DNA of 7,550 nucleotides from Treponema sp. (GCA_009785545.1 WQWD01000115.1:1-7550); one strand, 5' to 3'. Counted from the first letter of the stretch, positions 1 through 5,682 are shown. The notes: generated from the letters alone by a model not told the origin. Translations and numbers: made by a program.

Positions 1-75
1 CCTGTTGCAGATAACGATACGCCGGAGGGAATGGCGGCAAACCGCCGTGTAGAAATAACTATATTGGAGAATTAA
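1..75 (+). CDS. OmpA-family protein, C-terminal end only (partial)
   Basis: The first 24 codons and the TAA stop at 73-75 are the end of a gene that begins outside the window. The visible residues include 'TPEGMAANRRVEI', which matches the final stretch of OmpA-like peptidoglycan-binding domains, where the conserved N-R-R-V-x-I sits in the last strand or helix of the fold. Proteins of this family tie the outer membrane to the cell wall from the periplasmic side. The gene lies only 10 bases before the next start codon, so the two are probably co-transcribed. The call rests on one short but characteristic motif; the rest of the protein cannot be judged. Confidence 0.72.
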   Translation, partial: PVADNDTPEGMAANRRVEITILEN

Positions 76-85
76 GGAGTATAAA

Positions 86-1327
86 TTGAGCAGAACAGCC
101 GGAAAACATCTTTTTTTCTTTCTTTTGGTATGCGCCTTTCTTCTGCCCATGTCGCTTAACGCCCTTGATTTTGGCTTGCTGTTGAATCAGGGTGTCGGCT
201 TTAATGGTGGTGTCGGCGACTCCACTGTTGACTACGAAGCAGTCCTTGTTCCACGCTTTTCGTTTTTAATCGGTAATTCGGCAAGTGCGTATGTATCGGC
301 AAGTTTTAGAGCCTTGTACGAACACGATAACTGGCTTGTAGTGCCGGAACTGTTGCGCACCGAGTTTAACTGGAATAGAGGCAGTAACGACTTCAGTATT
401 GGGCGCATGGTATATATCGATCCCATAAACCTTGTGGCGGCCGGTCTTTTTGACGGTGTCAGGTTTTCTCACCACAATGTCTGGGGGACGCTTGGTTTTG
501 GTCTGTGGTACACAGGGTTTCTTTACAAGAATCGGGCGAACATTGCCATGACGGATGCGGATACGGTATCGGTAGAAACTGTGGATCTAAATTGGGGTGA
601 TTTTTTTAACACCTACTTTGCGTCACGTCGTGTGATGGCGTCTTTGTTTTGGGAGCACCCGTCTGTTGCGGAGCGTTTGGGTTTTAGCGCAGCTTTAATT
701 GGTCAGATCGATCTTAACAACGATGAAAGTCATACACATCACAGTCAATATATTATTGCGAAAGCCACATTGCCACATTCACGTTTTATTTTTGAACTTG
801 GCGGTGCTGTTGAACTGGCGCAGATAACCCGTGATGATGAAGCGGAGATACGTATCGCCCTTGCTGGTGATGTCGGTCTGCACTGGATGCCGGTATCTCG
901 GCTGCACAGCATGGTTTCGTTTAACGGACGTTTTACCAGCGGAAGGACAGAGAACGGCCCCTTGACGGCGTTTACACCCATTACATCACTTTCGCACGGG
1001 GATATTCTTCAGGCTGACATTCCCGGGCTTTCGGTGCTTACGTTGGGTTATACGGTCAGACTGCGCCATGAACTTTCCGCCGTATTGTCAACTTCGTACT
1101 TTGTTCGCAGTGACAGGGGTTCGTACATTGCGTACCCGGTTAATGGAGAAGAGCTGCCGGGTTATTTTTTGGGATCTGAATTTTTTGGACGCCTTATGTG
1201 GAGTCCGATTTCGGATATGTCGCTTAACGTGGGCGGCGGTATCTTTTTGCCCGCTCTGGGTGATGTTGCGCCTAACGTTGATCCGCTTTGGCGTATAGAG
1301 ATGTCTGCAACGTTTGCGTTGCGTTAG
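86..1327 (+). CDS. Predicted outer-membrane beta-barrel protein
   Basis: This 413-residue protein starts at TTG (86), chosen because AAGGAG at 74-79 is well spaced before it and because the start yields a complete signal peptide: basic start, hydrophobic core 'FFFLLVCAFLLP', likely cleavage after 'SLNA' near residue 26. A start at the internal ATG (Met22) would destroy that signal. The mature part shows alternating polar and hydrophobic residues, many glycines and aromatic-rich short stretches such as 'GTLGFGLWYTGF', as expected for an outer-membrane barrel. No enzyme motif or named family is recognisable. It lies between an OmpA-like gene and a FecR-domain gene in the same direction, so a role in the spirochaete outer envelope is inferred. 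Barrel architecture is inferred from composition, not from a model. Confidence 0.75.
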   Translation: MSRTAGKHLFFFLLVCAFLLPMSLNALDFGLLLNQGVGFNGGVGDSTVDYEAVLVPRFSFLIGNSASAYVSASFRALYEHDNWLVVPELLRTEFNWNRGSNDFSIGRMVYIDPINLVAAGLFDGVRFSHHNVWGTLGFGLWYTGFLYKNRANIAMTDADTVSVETVDLNWGDFFNTYFASRRVMASLFWEHPSVAERLGFSAALIGQIDLNNDESHTHHSQYIIAKATLPHSRFIFELGGAVELAQITRDDEAEIRIALAGDVGLHWMPVSRLHSMVSFNGRFTSGRTENGPLTAFTPITSLSHGDILQADIPGLSVLTLGYTVRLRHELSAVLSTSYFVRSDRGSYIAYPVNGEELPGYFLGSEFFGRLMWSPISDMSLNVGGGIFLPALGDVAPNVDPLWRIEMSATFALR

Positions 1328-1334
1328 GAGGAAT

Positions 1335-1994
1335 ATGAAACGAATATTGTTAACTGTGTGTTTAATGAGCGCCGCTCTGTGTGTGTTTGCGCAGAATGGA
1401 GTTATTCGGGAACTGCACGGCGATGTTGAAATACGACCCGCCGGAGCCGCCGCATTTATACCTGCGGCTGTTGGCAGTATTGTCGCCCGTGATACGGTTG
1501 TATCGACAGGGTTTAGAAGCACTGCAATAATTCAGGTTGGAAATAGCACTCTTACCGTGCGTCCGTTGACCCGCCTATTATTGACAGACATACAGGCTGC
1601 GGCGGGCAGTGAAACCGTCGGAGCGAATCTGCAAGCCGGACGAGTACGGATTGATGTAAACCCGCCCGCCGGAGCAACCGCAGCTTTTTCTGTGCAAAGC
1701 CCAAGCGCAACTGCGAGTGTGCGTGGAACCAGTTTTGAATTTAACACCCGCAGCGTTAGCGTATTGGAAGGCTCGGTAAGCTTTTCAGGCACGAGCGGCT
1801 CGCCTGTCGCAATTCGCCCGGGCGGAGAAAGCACTGTAGGCGGCGGGGGCAGGGTATCCGACCCTGTGTTTACCGTGTTTCAGAACCTTTTCCCGCCCGT
1901 ACCTGTGGGAACTGGCGTTTCGGGCGAAGTGATCTTTGCCCCGGTACTGGTTCCCGCAGTTGGGGATATATTCATTTCGCTACCATATCCGTAA
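1335..1994 (+). CDS. FecR-domain exported protein
   Basis: The protein is 219 residues from the ATG at 1335, 7 bases after the preceding stop and directly behind AGGAGG (1326-1331). A longer reading from TTG at 1314 would overlap the upstream gene and spoil the signal peptide, so ATG is preferred. Residues 1-19 are a signal peptide ending 'CVFA'. Residues about 23-136 form a FecR-like domain: 'GVIRELHGDVEIRPAG' at the start and the hallmark 'SPSATASVRGTSFEF' at 122-136, followed by a 'VLEGSVSFSG' strand. In classical iron systems FecR relays a signal from an outer-membrane receptor to a sigma factor. Here there is no cytoplasmic segment or visible sigma factor, so it more likely acts as a periplasmic or surface ligand- or glycan-binding domain. 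The C-terminal third is rich in Pro, Gly and Val and is unassigned. Confidence 0.85.
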   Translation: MKRILLTVCLMSAALCVFAQNGVIRELHGDVEIRPAGAAAFIPAAVGSIVARDTVVSTGFRSTAIIQVGNSTLTVRPLTRLLLTDIQAAAGSETVGANLQAGRVRIDVNPPAGATAAFSVQSPSATASVRGTSFEFNTRSVSVLEGSVSFSGTSGSPVAIRPGGESTVGGGGRVSDPVFTVFQNLFPPVPVGTGVSGEVIFAPVLVPAVGDIFISLPYP

Positions 1995-2010
1995 TAAATA
2001 GGAGAAAACC

Positions 2011-3414
2011 ATGAAAAAAGCAATGATAGTAGTAAGCGTACTTTGTGTACTAATGTTGGGCTCATGTTTTAGCCCCTGGGGGAACAGCGGCGAAGGGCGG
2101 CTGGTTATTGCATTAGGCTCAACCGGCTCTTCCGCCAGAACATTGCCAGACTTTGATGAAGGCCGCACCTTTGACCACGAAGTAATTTTAACCGCCCCGG
2201 GAAGAACGCCTGTGGTGCGCTGGTTTAGCGGTACATCGGGAACCATTACCGTGCCTGTTGGCGAGTGGCACATAAGCATCCGTGCTTGGGGGCCAATACA
2301 TGAGGATTATGCTAGTGCTAATGCGCAGCTAGGCATAACTGATCAGTTTCCGGCTCGAATGTTGCGGGCGGTTTGGGAAATTCATAATGACGGATACCCT
2401 TTTCCGATACAGCCGGGTCAGGAAACGGTACTGGAGGAGGATTTTCTTAATCTGCATCCTGCTGCGAACGTGAGTACGCATGCGCAGCTTTTGGTTGCTA
2501 TTGACTTGGCTGAGCCATTCGAGGAAAAATTCATTTTGATAGAGCGTGGTTTTGAAGCTGAGGGTACATATACTATTGACGATAATAGACGGATCTTTTT
2601 ATTTGCAGATAGCCCGATAACAATTACTAGGAAGTTGGCACACGGCGATGAAATCTTTTATGTAGGGGCAATCGGCATACCGTCAACTCTTACCCTTGGT
2701 ATTAATGAAGGAATGGGGGGCATGAGGGGCAGTATTACTATTAATGGTGCTATATCTGGCAACGCACAAAATGCGTTGGTCGTAGTAACGGACGGAACAT
2801 TTGAAATGCACGATGGTGTCACCCTGACTAGAAATGAAGTCGACGGTCCCAGTTTTAATTTTGATGTTGGTGGAGTTTTGGTCTTGCCTGACGGAACATT
2901 TGAAATGCACGGAGGGATAATTTCCGATAACACGGGTGAAGGTTGGGCTGGTACTGGTGGGGTGATAGTTGTGGGTGGAACTTTTAATATGTCTGGCGGA
3001 ACTATTTTCCGTAACAAAGGAGAAGTGGCTGGCGGGGTGAGTGTTCGTGGTGGAACTTTTAATATGTTCGGCGGAACTATTTCTGGTAACAAGGGTAGAG
3101 AGGTCGGTGGGGTGAGGGTTCCAACGGGTGGATCTTATTTTTACATGCACGGCGGAACTATTTCTCGTAACAAGGGTGAAGAGGTCGGCGGGGTGAATGT
3201 TATAAACGGTCTCCCTCTTAGAATGTCCAATGGTGTGATATATGGTTCGGATGTTCCGCTGTTGGCAAATGTGGCTACTGATCTTCTTTCTGGTGTTGCG
3301 GCGGTTAACTACGAAATCATTCAACTTGTTGACAGTTTAGGATTTGCTCTGGGTAATCCTAGAACTGTTAACGGCAACGACACCATACGGGTTGCAGACG
3401 GCGAGCGACAGTGA
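2011..3414 (+). CDS. Lipoprotein with beta-helix (GGTFxMxGGTI) repeats
   Basis: The protein is 467 residues, with AGGAG at 2000-2004 and ATG at 2011, 16 bases after the FecR-gene stop. The N-terminus is a lipoprotein signal: Lys-Lys, a hydrophobic core, then 'LGSC' with Cys19 as the lipidated residue. Residues about 25-130 form an unassigned domain; residues about 145-250 look like the first turns of a beta-helix. From residue 261 onward there are five repeat units, each with a 'GGTFxM-x-GGTIS-x-NKG-x-x-x-GGV' pattern, starting at residues 261, 294, 322, 347 and 373, with spacing shrinking from 33 to 25-28 residues. Such units stack into right-handed parallel beta-helices and are common in large surface families of treponemes. 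The final 60 residues lack the repeat and may cap the helix. Surface adhesion or carbohydrate contact is plausible but unproven. Confidence 0.8.
   Translation: MKKAMIVVSVLCVLMLGSCFSPWGNSGEGRLVIALGSTGSSARTLPDFDEGRTFDHEVILTAPGRTPVVRWFSGTSGTITVPVGEWHISIRAWGPIHEDYASANAQLGITDQFPARMLRAVWEIHNDGYPFPIQPGQETVLEEDFLNLHPAANVSTHAQLLVAIDLAEPFEEKFILIERGFEAEGTYTIDDNRRIFLFADSPITITRKLAHGDEIFYVGAIGIPSTLTLGINEGMGGMRGSITINGAISGNAQNALVVVTDGTFEMHDGVTLTRNEVDGPSFNFDVGGVLVLPDGTFEMHGGIISDNTGEGWAGTGGVIVVGGTFNMSGGTIFRNKGEVAGGVSVRGGTFNMFGGTISGNKGREVGGVRVPTGGSYFYMHGGTISRNKGEEVGGVNVINGLPLRMSNGVIYGSDVPLLANVATDLLSGVAAVNYEIIQLVDSLGFALGNPRTVNGNDTIRVADGERQ
2791..3210 (+). repeat. Coding tandem repeats of the beta-helix lipoprotein
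   Basis: Five in-frame repeat units encode the beta-helix turns. The first two begin with a 21-base identical core (2791-2811 and 2890-2910, 99 bases apart). The next two begin with identical 'GGTGGAACTTTTAATATG' at 2974 and 3049 (75 bases apart), and a more diverged fifth starts at 3127. Period lengths are multiples of three, so gain or loss of a unit would keep the reading frame. Confidence 0.75.
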
Positions 3415-3428
3415 CCGTGATAGGGGTT

Positions 3429-3459
3429 ACCACGAACAGCACGGATGGTTGTTCGTGGT
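3429..3459 (+). terminator. Hairpin between convergent genes, possible terminator
   Basis: A 12-bp stem (3429-3440 with 3448-3459, one G-U pair in RNA) encloses a 7-base loop. It lies 14 bases past the lipoprotein stop and just before the 3' end of the minus-strand antitoxin gene, so it could end transcription from both sides. No T-run follows the stem directly; a run of six T occurs only at about 3478. Intrinsic terminator activity is therefore uncertain. Confidence 0.45.
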
Positions 3460-3472
3460 TGGCAGTCCTTTC

Positions 3473-3739
3473 TCACATTTTTTCAATATTCACCCGATAG
3501 CCCAGCGAGTTTAATACACTTGTAAATGTTCTGAAGTTTATTCTTTCTGCATTTTTACTCCTGATTTTTTGTATTACTGTCGGTGACACACTCGCTTTTT
3601 GCGCCAATGCTCTTACGGAGATTTTTTCCAGTTCCATTTTTTCAAGCACAAATTCAGATAAAAGAAATTCGTTATATTCTTTGTCGAACTCTTCTTTCCT
3701 TTTGGGATCACTTATGAATTCATCAAATGTCGATTTCAT
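3473..3739 (-). CDS. higA: HigA-like XRE-family antitoxin
   Basis: The protein is 88 residues from the ATG at 3739. GGAGGA at 3752-3747 lies 7 bases upstream, which supports this start over the longer open frame reaching 3850. Residues about 38-80 form a Cro/C1-type helix-turn-helix: 'ISVRALAQKASVSPTVIQKI' contains helix 2, the turn and the recognition helix, and 'INFRTFTSVLNSLGY' is the following helix typical of HigA-like antitoxins. It should bind and neutralise the toxin encoded just upstream and repress the shared promoter through DNA binding. The start overlaps the toxin stop by 17 bases, implying translational coupling in toxin-first order, as in higBA loci. A decayed copy of this gene lies at 4174-4279. 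The family is clear; the exact subfamily name is less certain. Confidence 0.85.
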   Translation of the reverse strand: MKSTFDEFISDPKRKEEFDKEYNEFLLSEFVLEKMELEKISVRALAQKASVSPTVIQKIRSKNAERINFRTFTSVLNSLGYRVNIEKM

Positions 3740-4118
3740 CGTTTTTTCCTCCACTTTGTCTATCAAAGTAATCTTGTCGAATTTTTTTTGCCAAATCTTT
3801 TTCATTTTTTGGCAATTTATCTGTCTTCTTCTTAAATCCGTTTGTAACAATTATTTTCTTCCGATCTGTGAAAAACGACAAATATCTGTCTGGTTGGGGC
3901 TTAAACGCATAAATGCCGTCTCCTTCATTTCGGAATTTTGTTTTGTCAAATATTTTGCCGAAATCTCCCATTCGTTTTACCAAAATAAGGAATTTTTTTT
4001 GTAAATCTGTCGTTGATTCTAGATAATATTCTTTTGCAACACTTTTCCCGTTTTTGTCATAATACCATTCAAGCGTAAATTCTGAGCCAGAATAAATTAG
4101 ACATGATTTATTGTCCAT
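3723..4118 (-). CDS. higB: HigB/RelE-like toxin (phage-derived Gp49-like family)
   Basis: The protein is 131 residues if started at the ATG at 4118; an in-frame ATG at 4133 also exists but lies upstream of the predicted -10 box, so it would not be on the mRNA. Family features include 'FTLEWYYDKNGKS' near residue 14, 'KRMGDFGKI' near 48, 'KFRNEGDGIYAFKPQPDRYL' at 61-80, and 'IIVTNGFKKKTDKLP' at 89-103. These match the RelE/HigB-type Gp49 family, whose members cut mRNA on the ribosome using basic and aromatic side chains; R63, K73 and R78 are visible candidates. The C-terminal Lys-rich helix is present and the length is normal. It is the first gene of a two-gene operon with the HigA-like antitoxin. 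No Shine-Dalgarno sequence precedes either ATG. Confidence 0.85.
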   Translation of the reverse strand: MDNKSCLIYSGSEFTLEWYYDKNGKSVAKEYYLESTTDLQKKFLILVKRMGDFGKIFDKTKFRNEGDGIYAFKPQPDRYLSFFTDRKKIIVTNGFKKKTDKLPKNEKDLAKKIRQDYFDRQSGGKNDEIDI

Positions 4119-4123
4119 AAACA

Positions 4124-4152
4124 AATGTACCATATTTTTGGTACGTTGTCAA
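4124..4152 (-). promoter_or_regulatory. higBA promoter with palindromic operator
   Basis: On the minus strand a perfect TTGACA (-35, 4152-4147) is followed after 17 bases by TACATT (-10, 4129-4124). A 6-bp inverted repeat, GTACCA (4127-4132) with TGGTAC (4139-4144), fills the spacer and reaches into the -10 box, which is the position expected of an operator for autorepression by the HigA-like protein. The start point would fall near 4118-4117, at the toxin ATG itself, giving a leaderless or nearly leaderless mRNA. Confidence 0.6.
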
Positions 4153-4173
4153 GTAAGGGATCCGAATAAGTCC

Positions 4174-4279
4174 AATACACTCGTAGATGTTCTGAAGTTT
4201 ATTCTTTCAGCACTTTGTCATTCCGCTAACCGATTTTGCGCCAATGCTCTTACGGAGGTTTTTTCCAGTTCCATTTTTT
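4174..4279 (-). pseudogene. Relic of a second HigA-like antitoxin gene
   Basis: Two blocks match the intact antitoxin gene. Positions 4234-4279 match 3597-3642 with one difference in 46 bases, and 4174-4212 match 3513-3551 with three differences in 39. Between them the intact gene has 45 bases and the relic 21, a loss of eight codons that removes the turn and recognition helix. Reading frame is kept across both blocks ('MELEKTSVRALAQ' and later 'ERINFRTSTSVL'), but an in-frame TGA lies between them and a stop lies two codons before the Met codon. It cannot make a working antitoxin. It ends about 20 bases before the higBA -35 box, so it is a broken tandem copy in the same orientation as higBA. 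Confidence 0.8.
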
Positions 4280-4366
4280 ATACCACTGTCAGGCGGTGCA
4301 GATTTTAATTTCTTGCGTATGTCTCTTACCATGCGGATGGGTTTTGTTTCTGTATGGTAAGGTGGT

Positions 4367-4473
4367 TGTGTCAAAAACTGCGACCCGTCGCCCGCGTATA
4401 GCGGGCAGTAAATTCCTTCCTTGAAAGAGCCAAAGCGAAGCGTTGAACCTTCGGTTCGGTCAGTTTTGACACA
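4367..4473. repeat. Imperfect palindromic element A
   Basis: Terminal arms TGTGTCAAAAACTG (4367-4380) and CAGTTTTGACACA (4461-4473) are reverse complements apart from one extra A. Inside are two small hairpins, CCCGC/GCGGG at 4391-4405 and GAACC/GGTTC at 4445-4457. The right part from GAACCTTCGG to CAGTTTT is shared with the element at 5635-5682, so this looks like the same family carrying about 60 extra bases. Confidence 0.7.
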
Positions 4474-4555
4474 GGCTTCCGAAAAAGCGTCATAAATACC
4501 GCTTTTTCATTTAAATCTAAGGAAGCTGTCCCAAAAACTGAAGTTTTGGGACAGC
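4461..4555. repeat. Nested inverted repeats with strong hairpin
   Basis: GAAAAAGCG (4481-4489) pairs with CGCTTTTTC (4500-4508), flanked by GCTTCC (4475-4480) and GGAAGC (4521-4526). A second, strong hairpin GCTGTCCCAAAAACT (4525-4539) with AGTTTTGGGACAGC (4542-4555) follows and has one bulged A. The 4461-4480 segment is also roughly the reverse complement of 4521-4540, so alternative folds are possible. No T-run follows, so a terminator role is not favoured. Confidence 0.65.
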
Positions 4556-4607
4556 CTCTAAGGTGATTGTATGGTATGTGTATTGATTTTATAATTGGAA
4601 GGTGGCG

Positions 4608-4697
4608 ATGTCTGAAAAAATGCAAGGATTGAGAGACAACCAGCCCGAGCCGAAGGTTCGACTTCAGGGCGTGATTGTTGATTTTTTTAGGTATTAG
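4608..4697 (+). CDS. Small open frame with strong ribosome site, doubtful gene
   Basis: A 29-codon frame starts at ATG 4608 behind GGAAGGTGG (4597-4605) and ends at TAG 4695-4697. The peptide begins 'MSEKMQGLRDNQPEPKVR' and has no recognisable family. An imperfect palindrome (4636-4678) lies within it. It could be a real small protein, the severed start of a lost gene, or chance. The good ribosome site is the only positive sign. Confidence 0.25.
   Translation: MSEKMQGLRDNQPEPKVRLQGVIVDFFRY
4636..4680. repeat. Short imperfect palindrome, weakly attC-like
   Basis: CAAC (4637-4640) pairs with GTTG (4677-4680) and GCCC (4643-4646) with GGGC (4667-4670), enclosing an imperfect AGCCGAA/TTCGACT stem. 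The unequal gaps between outer and inner arms (2 versus 6 bases) recall an attC site, but the inner arms are short, the total is under 50 bases, and GTTGATT misses the GTTRRRY core at one position. The inner CGAAGGTTCG is the reverse of the CGAACCTTCG seen in the palindromic elements nearby. Confidence 0.3.
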
Positions 4698-4799
4698 TAA
4701 ATTAATGAAATTGTTGATAGTTTGTAATTGTTATAAAGATGATGAGGATACAATAAGTTTTTTCAAGAAACAGGCATAACATATCAAAATTTATTCATC

Positions 4800-4840
4800 T
4801 TGACAGAATTAAAAAAATGAGATAAATAATAAATATCTCA
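4800..4840 (+). promoter_or_regulatory. Promoter and operator of the Phd/RelE operon
   Basis: TTGACA (4800-4805) and AATAAT (4825-4830, spacer 19, rather long) form a likely promoter. A perfect 7-bp inverted repeat, TGAGATA (4818-4824) and TATCTCA (4834-4840), straddles the -10 box and is a good candidate operator for the Phd-like antitoxin, which typically represses its own operon and does so best together with its toxin. Confidence 0.55.
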
Positions 4841-4858
4841 ATATTATGGGGGATTATA

Positions 4859-5146
4859 ATGCCAGTATTAACAAAAACTATGGATTTTTATAAAAATTTA
4901 AAAGAAATTCTTGAATATTGCCAGAATAACCGTCAGCCAGTTCCTGCAACAGGTAACGGACAGGGTAATTTTGTTGTAATGACACAAGAAATGTATGATG
5001 AAATGACTGGAAATAGCAGAAAAGAACTTTATAATGCCTTGCAAGCAGGTTTAGATCAAATCAATAATGGTGAATATATCGAAGAAAAAGAAATGTTTGA
5101 AATTATGGATAAACGCCGAAGTCTATTGACTGCAAAGTTGGTATAG
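4859..5146 (+). CDS. Phd/YefM-family antitoxin
   Basis: The protein is 95 residues, starting at ATG 4859 behind GGGGGA (4848-4853). The N-terminal half has the Phd/YefM pattern: a start strand ('MPVLTKTMDFYKNLKEILEY'), a short polar loop, then 'GNFVVMTQEMYDEMTGNS' at about 53-70, where the 'VVMTxExYDxM' strand-helix is the family signature. This half dimerises and binds the operator. The C-terminal part ('LQAGLDQINNGEYIEEKEMF') is the flexible acidic tail that usually wraps around the RelE-type toxin. The stop codon overlaps the ribosome site of the toxin gene, a tight operon arrangement with the antitoxin first. The length is typical. No subfamily name is offered. Confidence 0.88.
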   Translation: MPVLTKTMDFYKNLKEILEYCQNNRQPVPATGNGQGNFVVMTQEMYDEMTGNSRKELYNALQAGLDQINNGEYIEEKEMFEIMDKRRSLLTAKLV

Positions 5147-5154
5147 GAACATTA

Positions 5155-5499
5155 GTGTATTCACTTATTTTTTCAAAATTATATTATGACGATATTGCTG
5201 AAAGCACTGATTACATAGCTGATACATTAAAAAGTCCAATGGCAGCTCTAAGATTGCTTGATGAAGCTGATAAAAAACTAATCACAATTAAAAACAACCC
5301 TAGTCATCGCCCACTTGTAAATGACGAATATTTAGCAAAATTAGGTTACAGATTTAAAATGGTAAAAAATTATATTCTATTTTATATTATTGGCGAAGAT
5401 AATAAACATATAAAGATAGTTAGATTTTTATATGGCAGAATGGATTGGATAACTATATTAAAAGAAAAAACAGTTGAAGAAATGATGAAAGCAGAATGA
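5155..5499 (+). CDS. RelE/ParE-family toxin
   Basis: The protein is 114 residues from GTG 5155, 8 bases after the antitoxin stop, with AGGA at 5145-5148. 'SLIFSKLYYDDIAESTDYIA' near the start, 'NPSHRPLVNDE' around 48-58, 'YRFKMVKNYILFYII' at 65-79 and 'IKIVRFLYGRMDW' at 86-98 follow the order of ParE/RelE folds: two helices, then a four-strand sheet ending in the R-x-L-Y-x-x-x-D signature. Members either cut mRNA on ribosomes (RelE) or inhibit gyrase (ParE). Sequence alone does not decide which; the pairing with a Phd/YefM antitoxin leans towards RelE-like action. The gene appears full length and its paired antitoxin is intact. A palindromic element begins 6 bases after its stop. Confidence 0.85.
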   Translation: MYSLIFSKLYYDDIAESTDYIADTLKSPMAALRLLDEADKKLITIKNNPSHRPLVNDEYLAKLGYRFKMVKNYILFYIIGEDNKHIKIVRFLYGRMDWITILKEKTVEEMMKAE

Positions 5500-5504
5500 T
5501 CCCA

Positions 5505-5553
5505 CGCCATTGTACATCCCTGCGCTAGAAGCTTCGCTGCGAGGACAATGGCG
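5505..5553. repeat. Palindromic element D after the RelE gene
   Basis: Perfect 9-bp arms CGCCATTGT (5505-5513) and ACAATGGCG (5545-5553) enclose a partly self-complementary core around GAAGCTTC (5528-5535). It starts 6 bases after the toxin stop and is followed by GGTTTTCC, so it could also act as a terminator. Its CATTGT...GAAGCTTCGCTGCGAGG composition resembles dispersed palindromic repeats known in many bacteria, but that link is inference. Confidence 0.65.
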
Positions 5554-5634
5554 GTTTTCCTTTGGGAAAAATAAGAATAGATTGGCATTTTGCATCTGCT
5601 GAATATGCAAATGCAAATATATTATTAACAGTGA
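5554..5634. other. AT-rich intergenic DNA with small inverted repeats
   Basis: No gene is visible. TTTTCC/GGAAAA (about 5555-5570) and TTTGCAT (5589-5595) with ATGCAAA (5605-5611), the latter followed by a second ATGCAAAT, are the only structures. Together with the elements on either side and plain AT-rich DNA up to 5787, this fills the gap of about 300 bases between the RelE gene and the next antitoxin. Confidence 0.4.
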
Positions 5635-5682
5635 GCCTGTCCAAAAACTGCGAACCTTCGGTTCGGTCAGTTTTGGGACAGC
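5635..5682. repeat. Palindromic element C (same family as element A)
   Basis: A 48-base near-palindrome: GCCTGTCCAAAAACTG (5635-5650) against CAGTTTTGGGACAGC (5668-5682) as outer arms, with a perfect inner hairpin CGAACC/GGTTCG (5651-5665, loop TTC). The inner hairpin and right arm match 4445-4467, and the outer arms match the hairpin at 4525-4555, so three copies or fragments of this family lie within 1.3 kb. Confidence 0.72.

Larger units (their letters stand above)
4560..4799. other. Intergenic stretch, mostly featureless AT-rich DNA
   Basis: Between the inverted repeats and the Phd-like antitoxin promoter there is no convincing gene on either strand. Only the doubtful 29-codon frame and the short palindrome listed separately stand out; the part from 4698 to 4799 shows nothing recognisable. 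Confidence 0.5.

Noticed and set aside
1088..1522. 144-codon open frame on the minus strand
   Set aside because: It lies across the end of the barrel gene and the start of the FecR gene, which have signal peptides and ribosome sites; its product is Arg/Thr-rich and fits no family.
2658..3324. Two long minus-strand frames (144 and 213 codons) with repeated peptide patterns
   Set aside because: The repetition mirrors the coding repeats of the lipoprotein gene on the other strand; there is no ribosome site or recognisable domain.
3740..3850. Longer start for the HigA-like antitoxin
   Set aside because: It would overlap the toxin gene by over 120 bases and lacks a ribosome site; GGAGGA precedes the ATG at 3739 at good spacing.
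4111..4424. Two plus-strand frames of 62-65 codons
   Set aside because: They lie antisense to the antitoxin relic and run into palindromic repeats; no signal of coding or translation start.
4443..4449. GTTGAAC, a perfect GTTRRRY attC core match
   Set aside because: It lies inside palindromic element A with no matching outer and inner arms around it; a seven-base degenerate match is expected by chance.
4525..4555. Intrinsic terminator
   Set aside because: The hairpin is strong but no T-run follows on either side and no gene ends nearby; the sequence matches the dispersed palindromic family.
4371..4625. 84-codon minus-strand frame
   Set aside because: It is made almost wholly of the inverted-repeat region, and its peptide reflects the GAACCTTCGG-type repeats.
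4367..5682. CRISPR array
   Set aside because: The repeats are few, irregularly spaced, of unequal length and palindromic overall, with no regular spacers and no cas genes.
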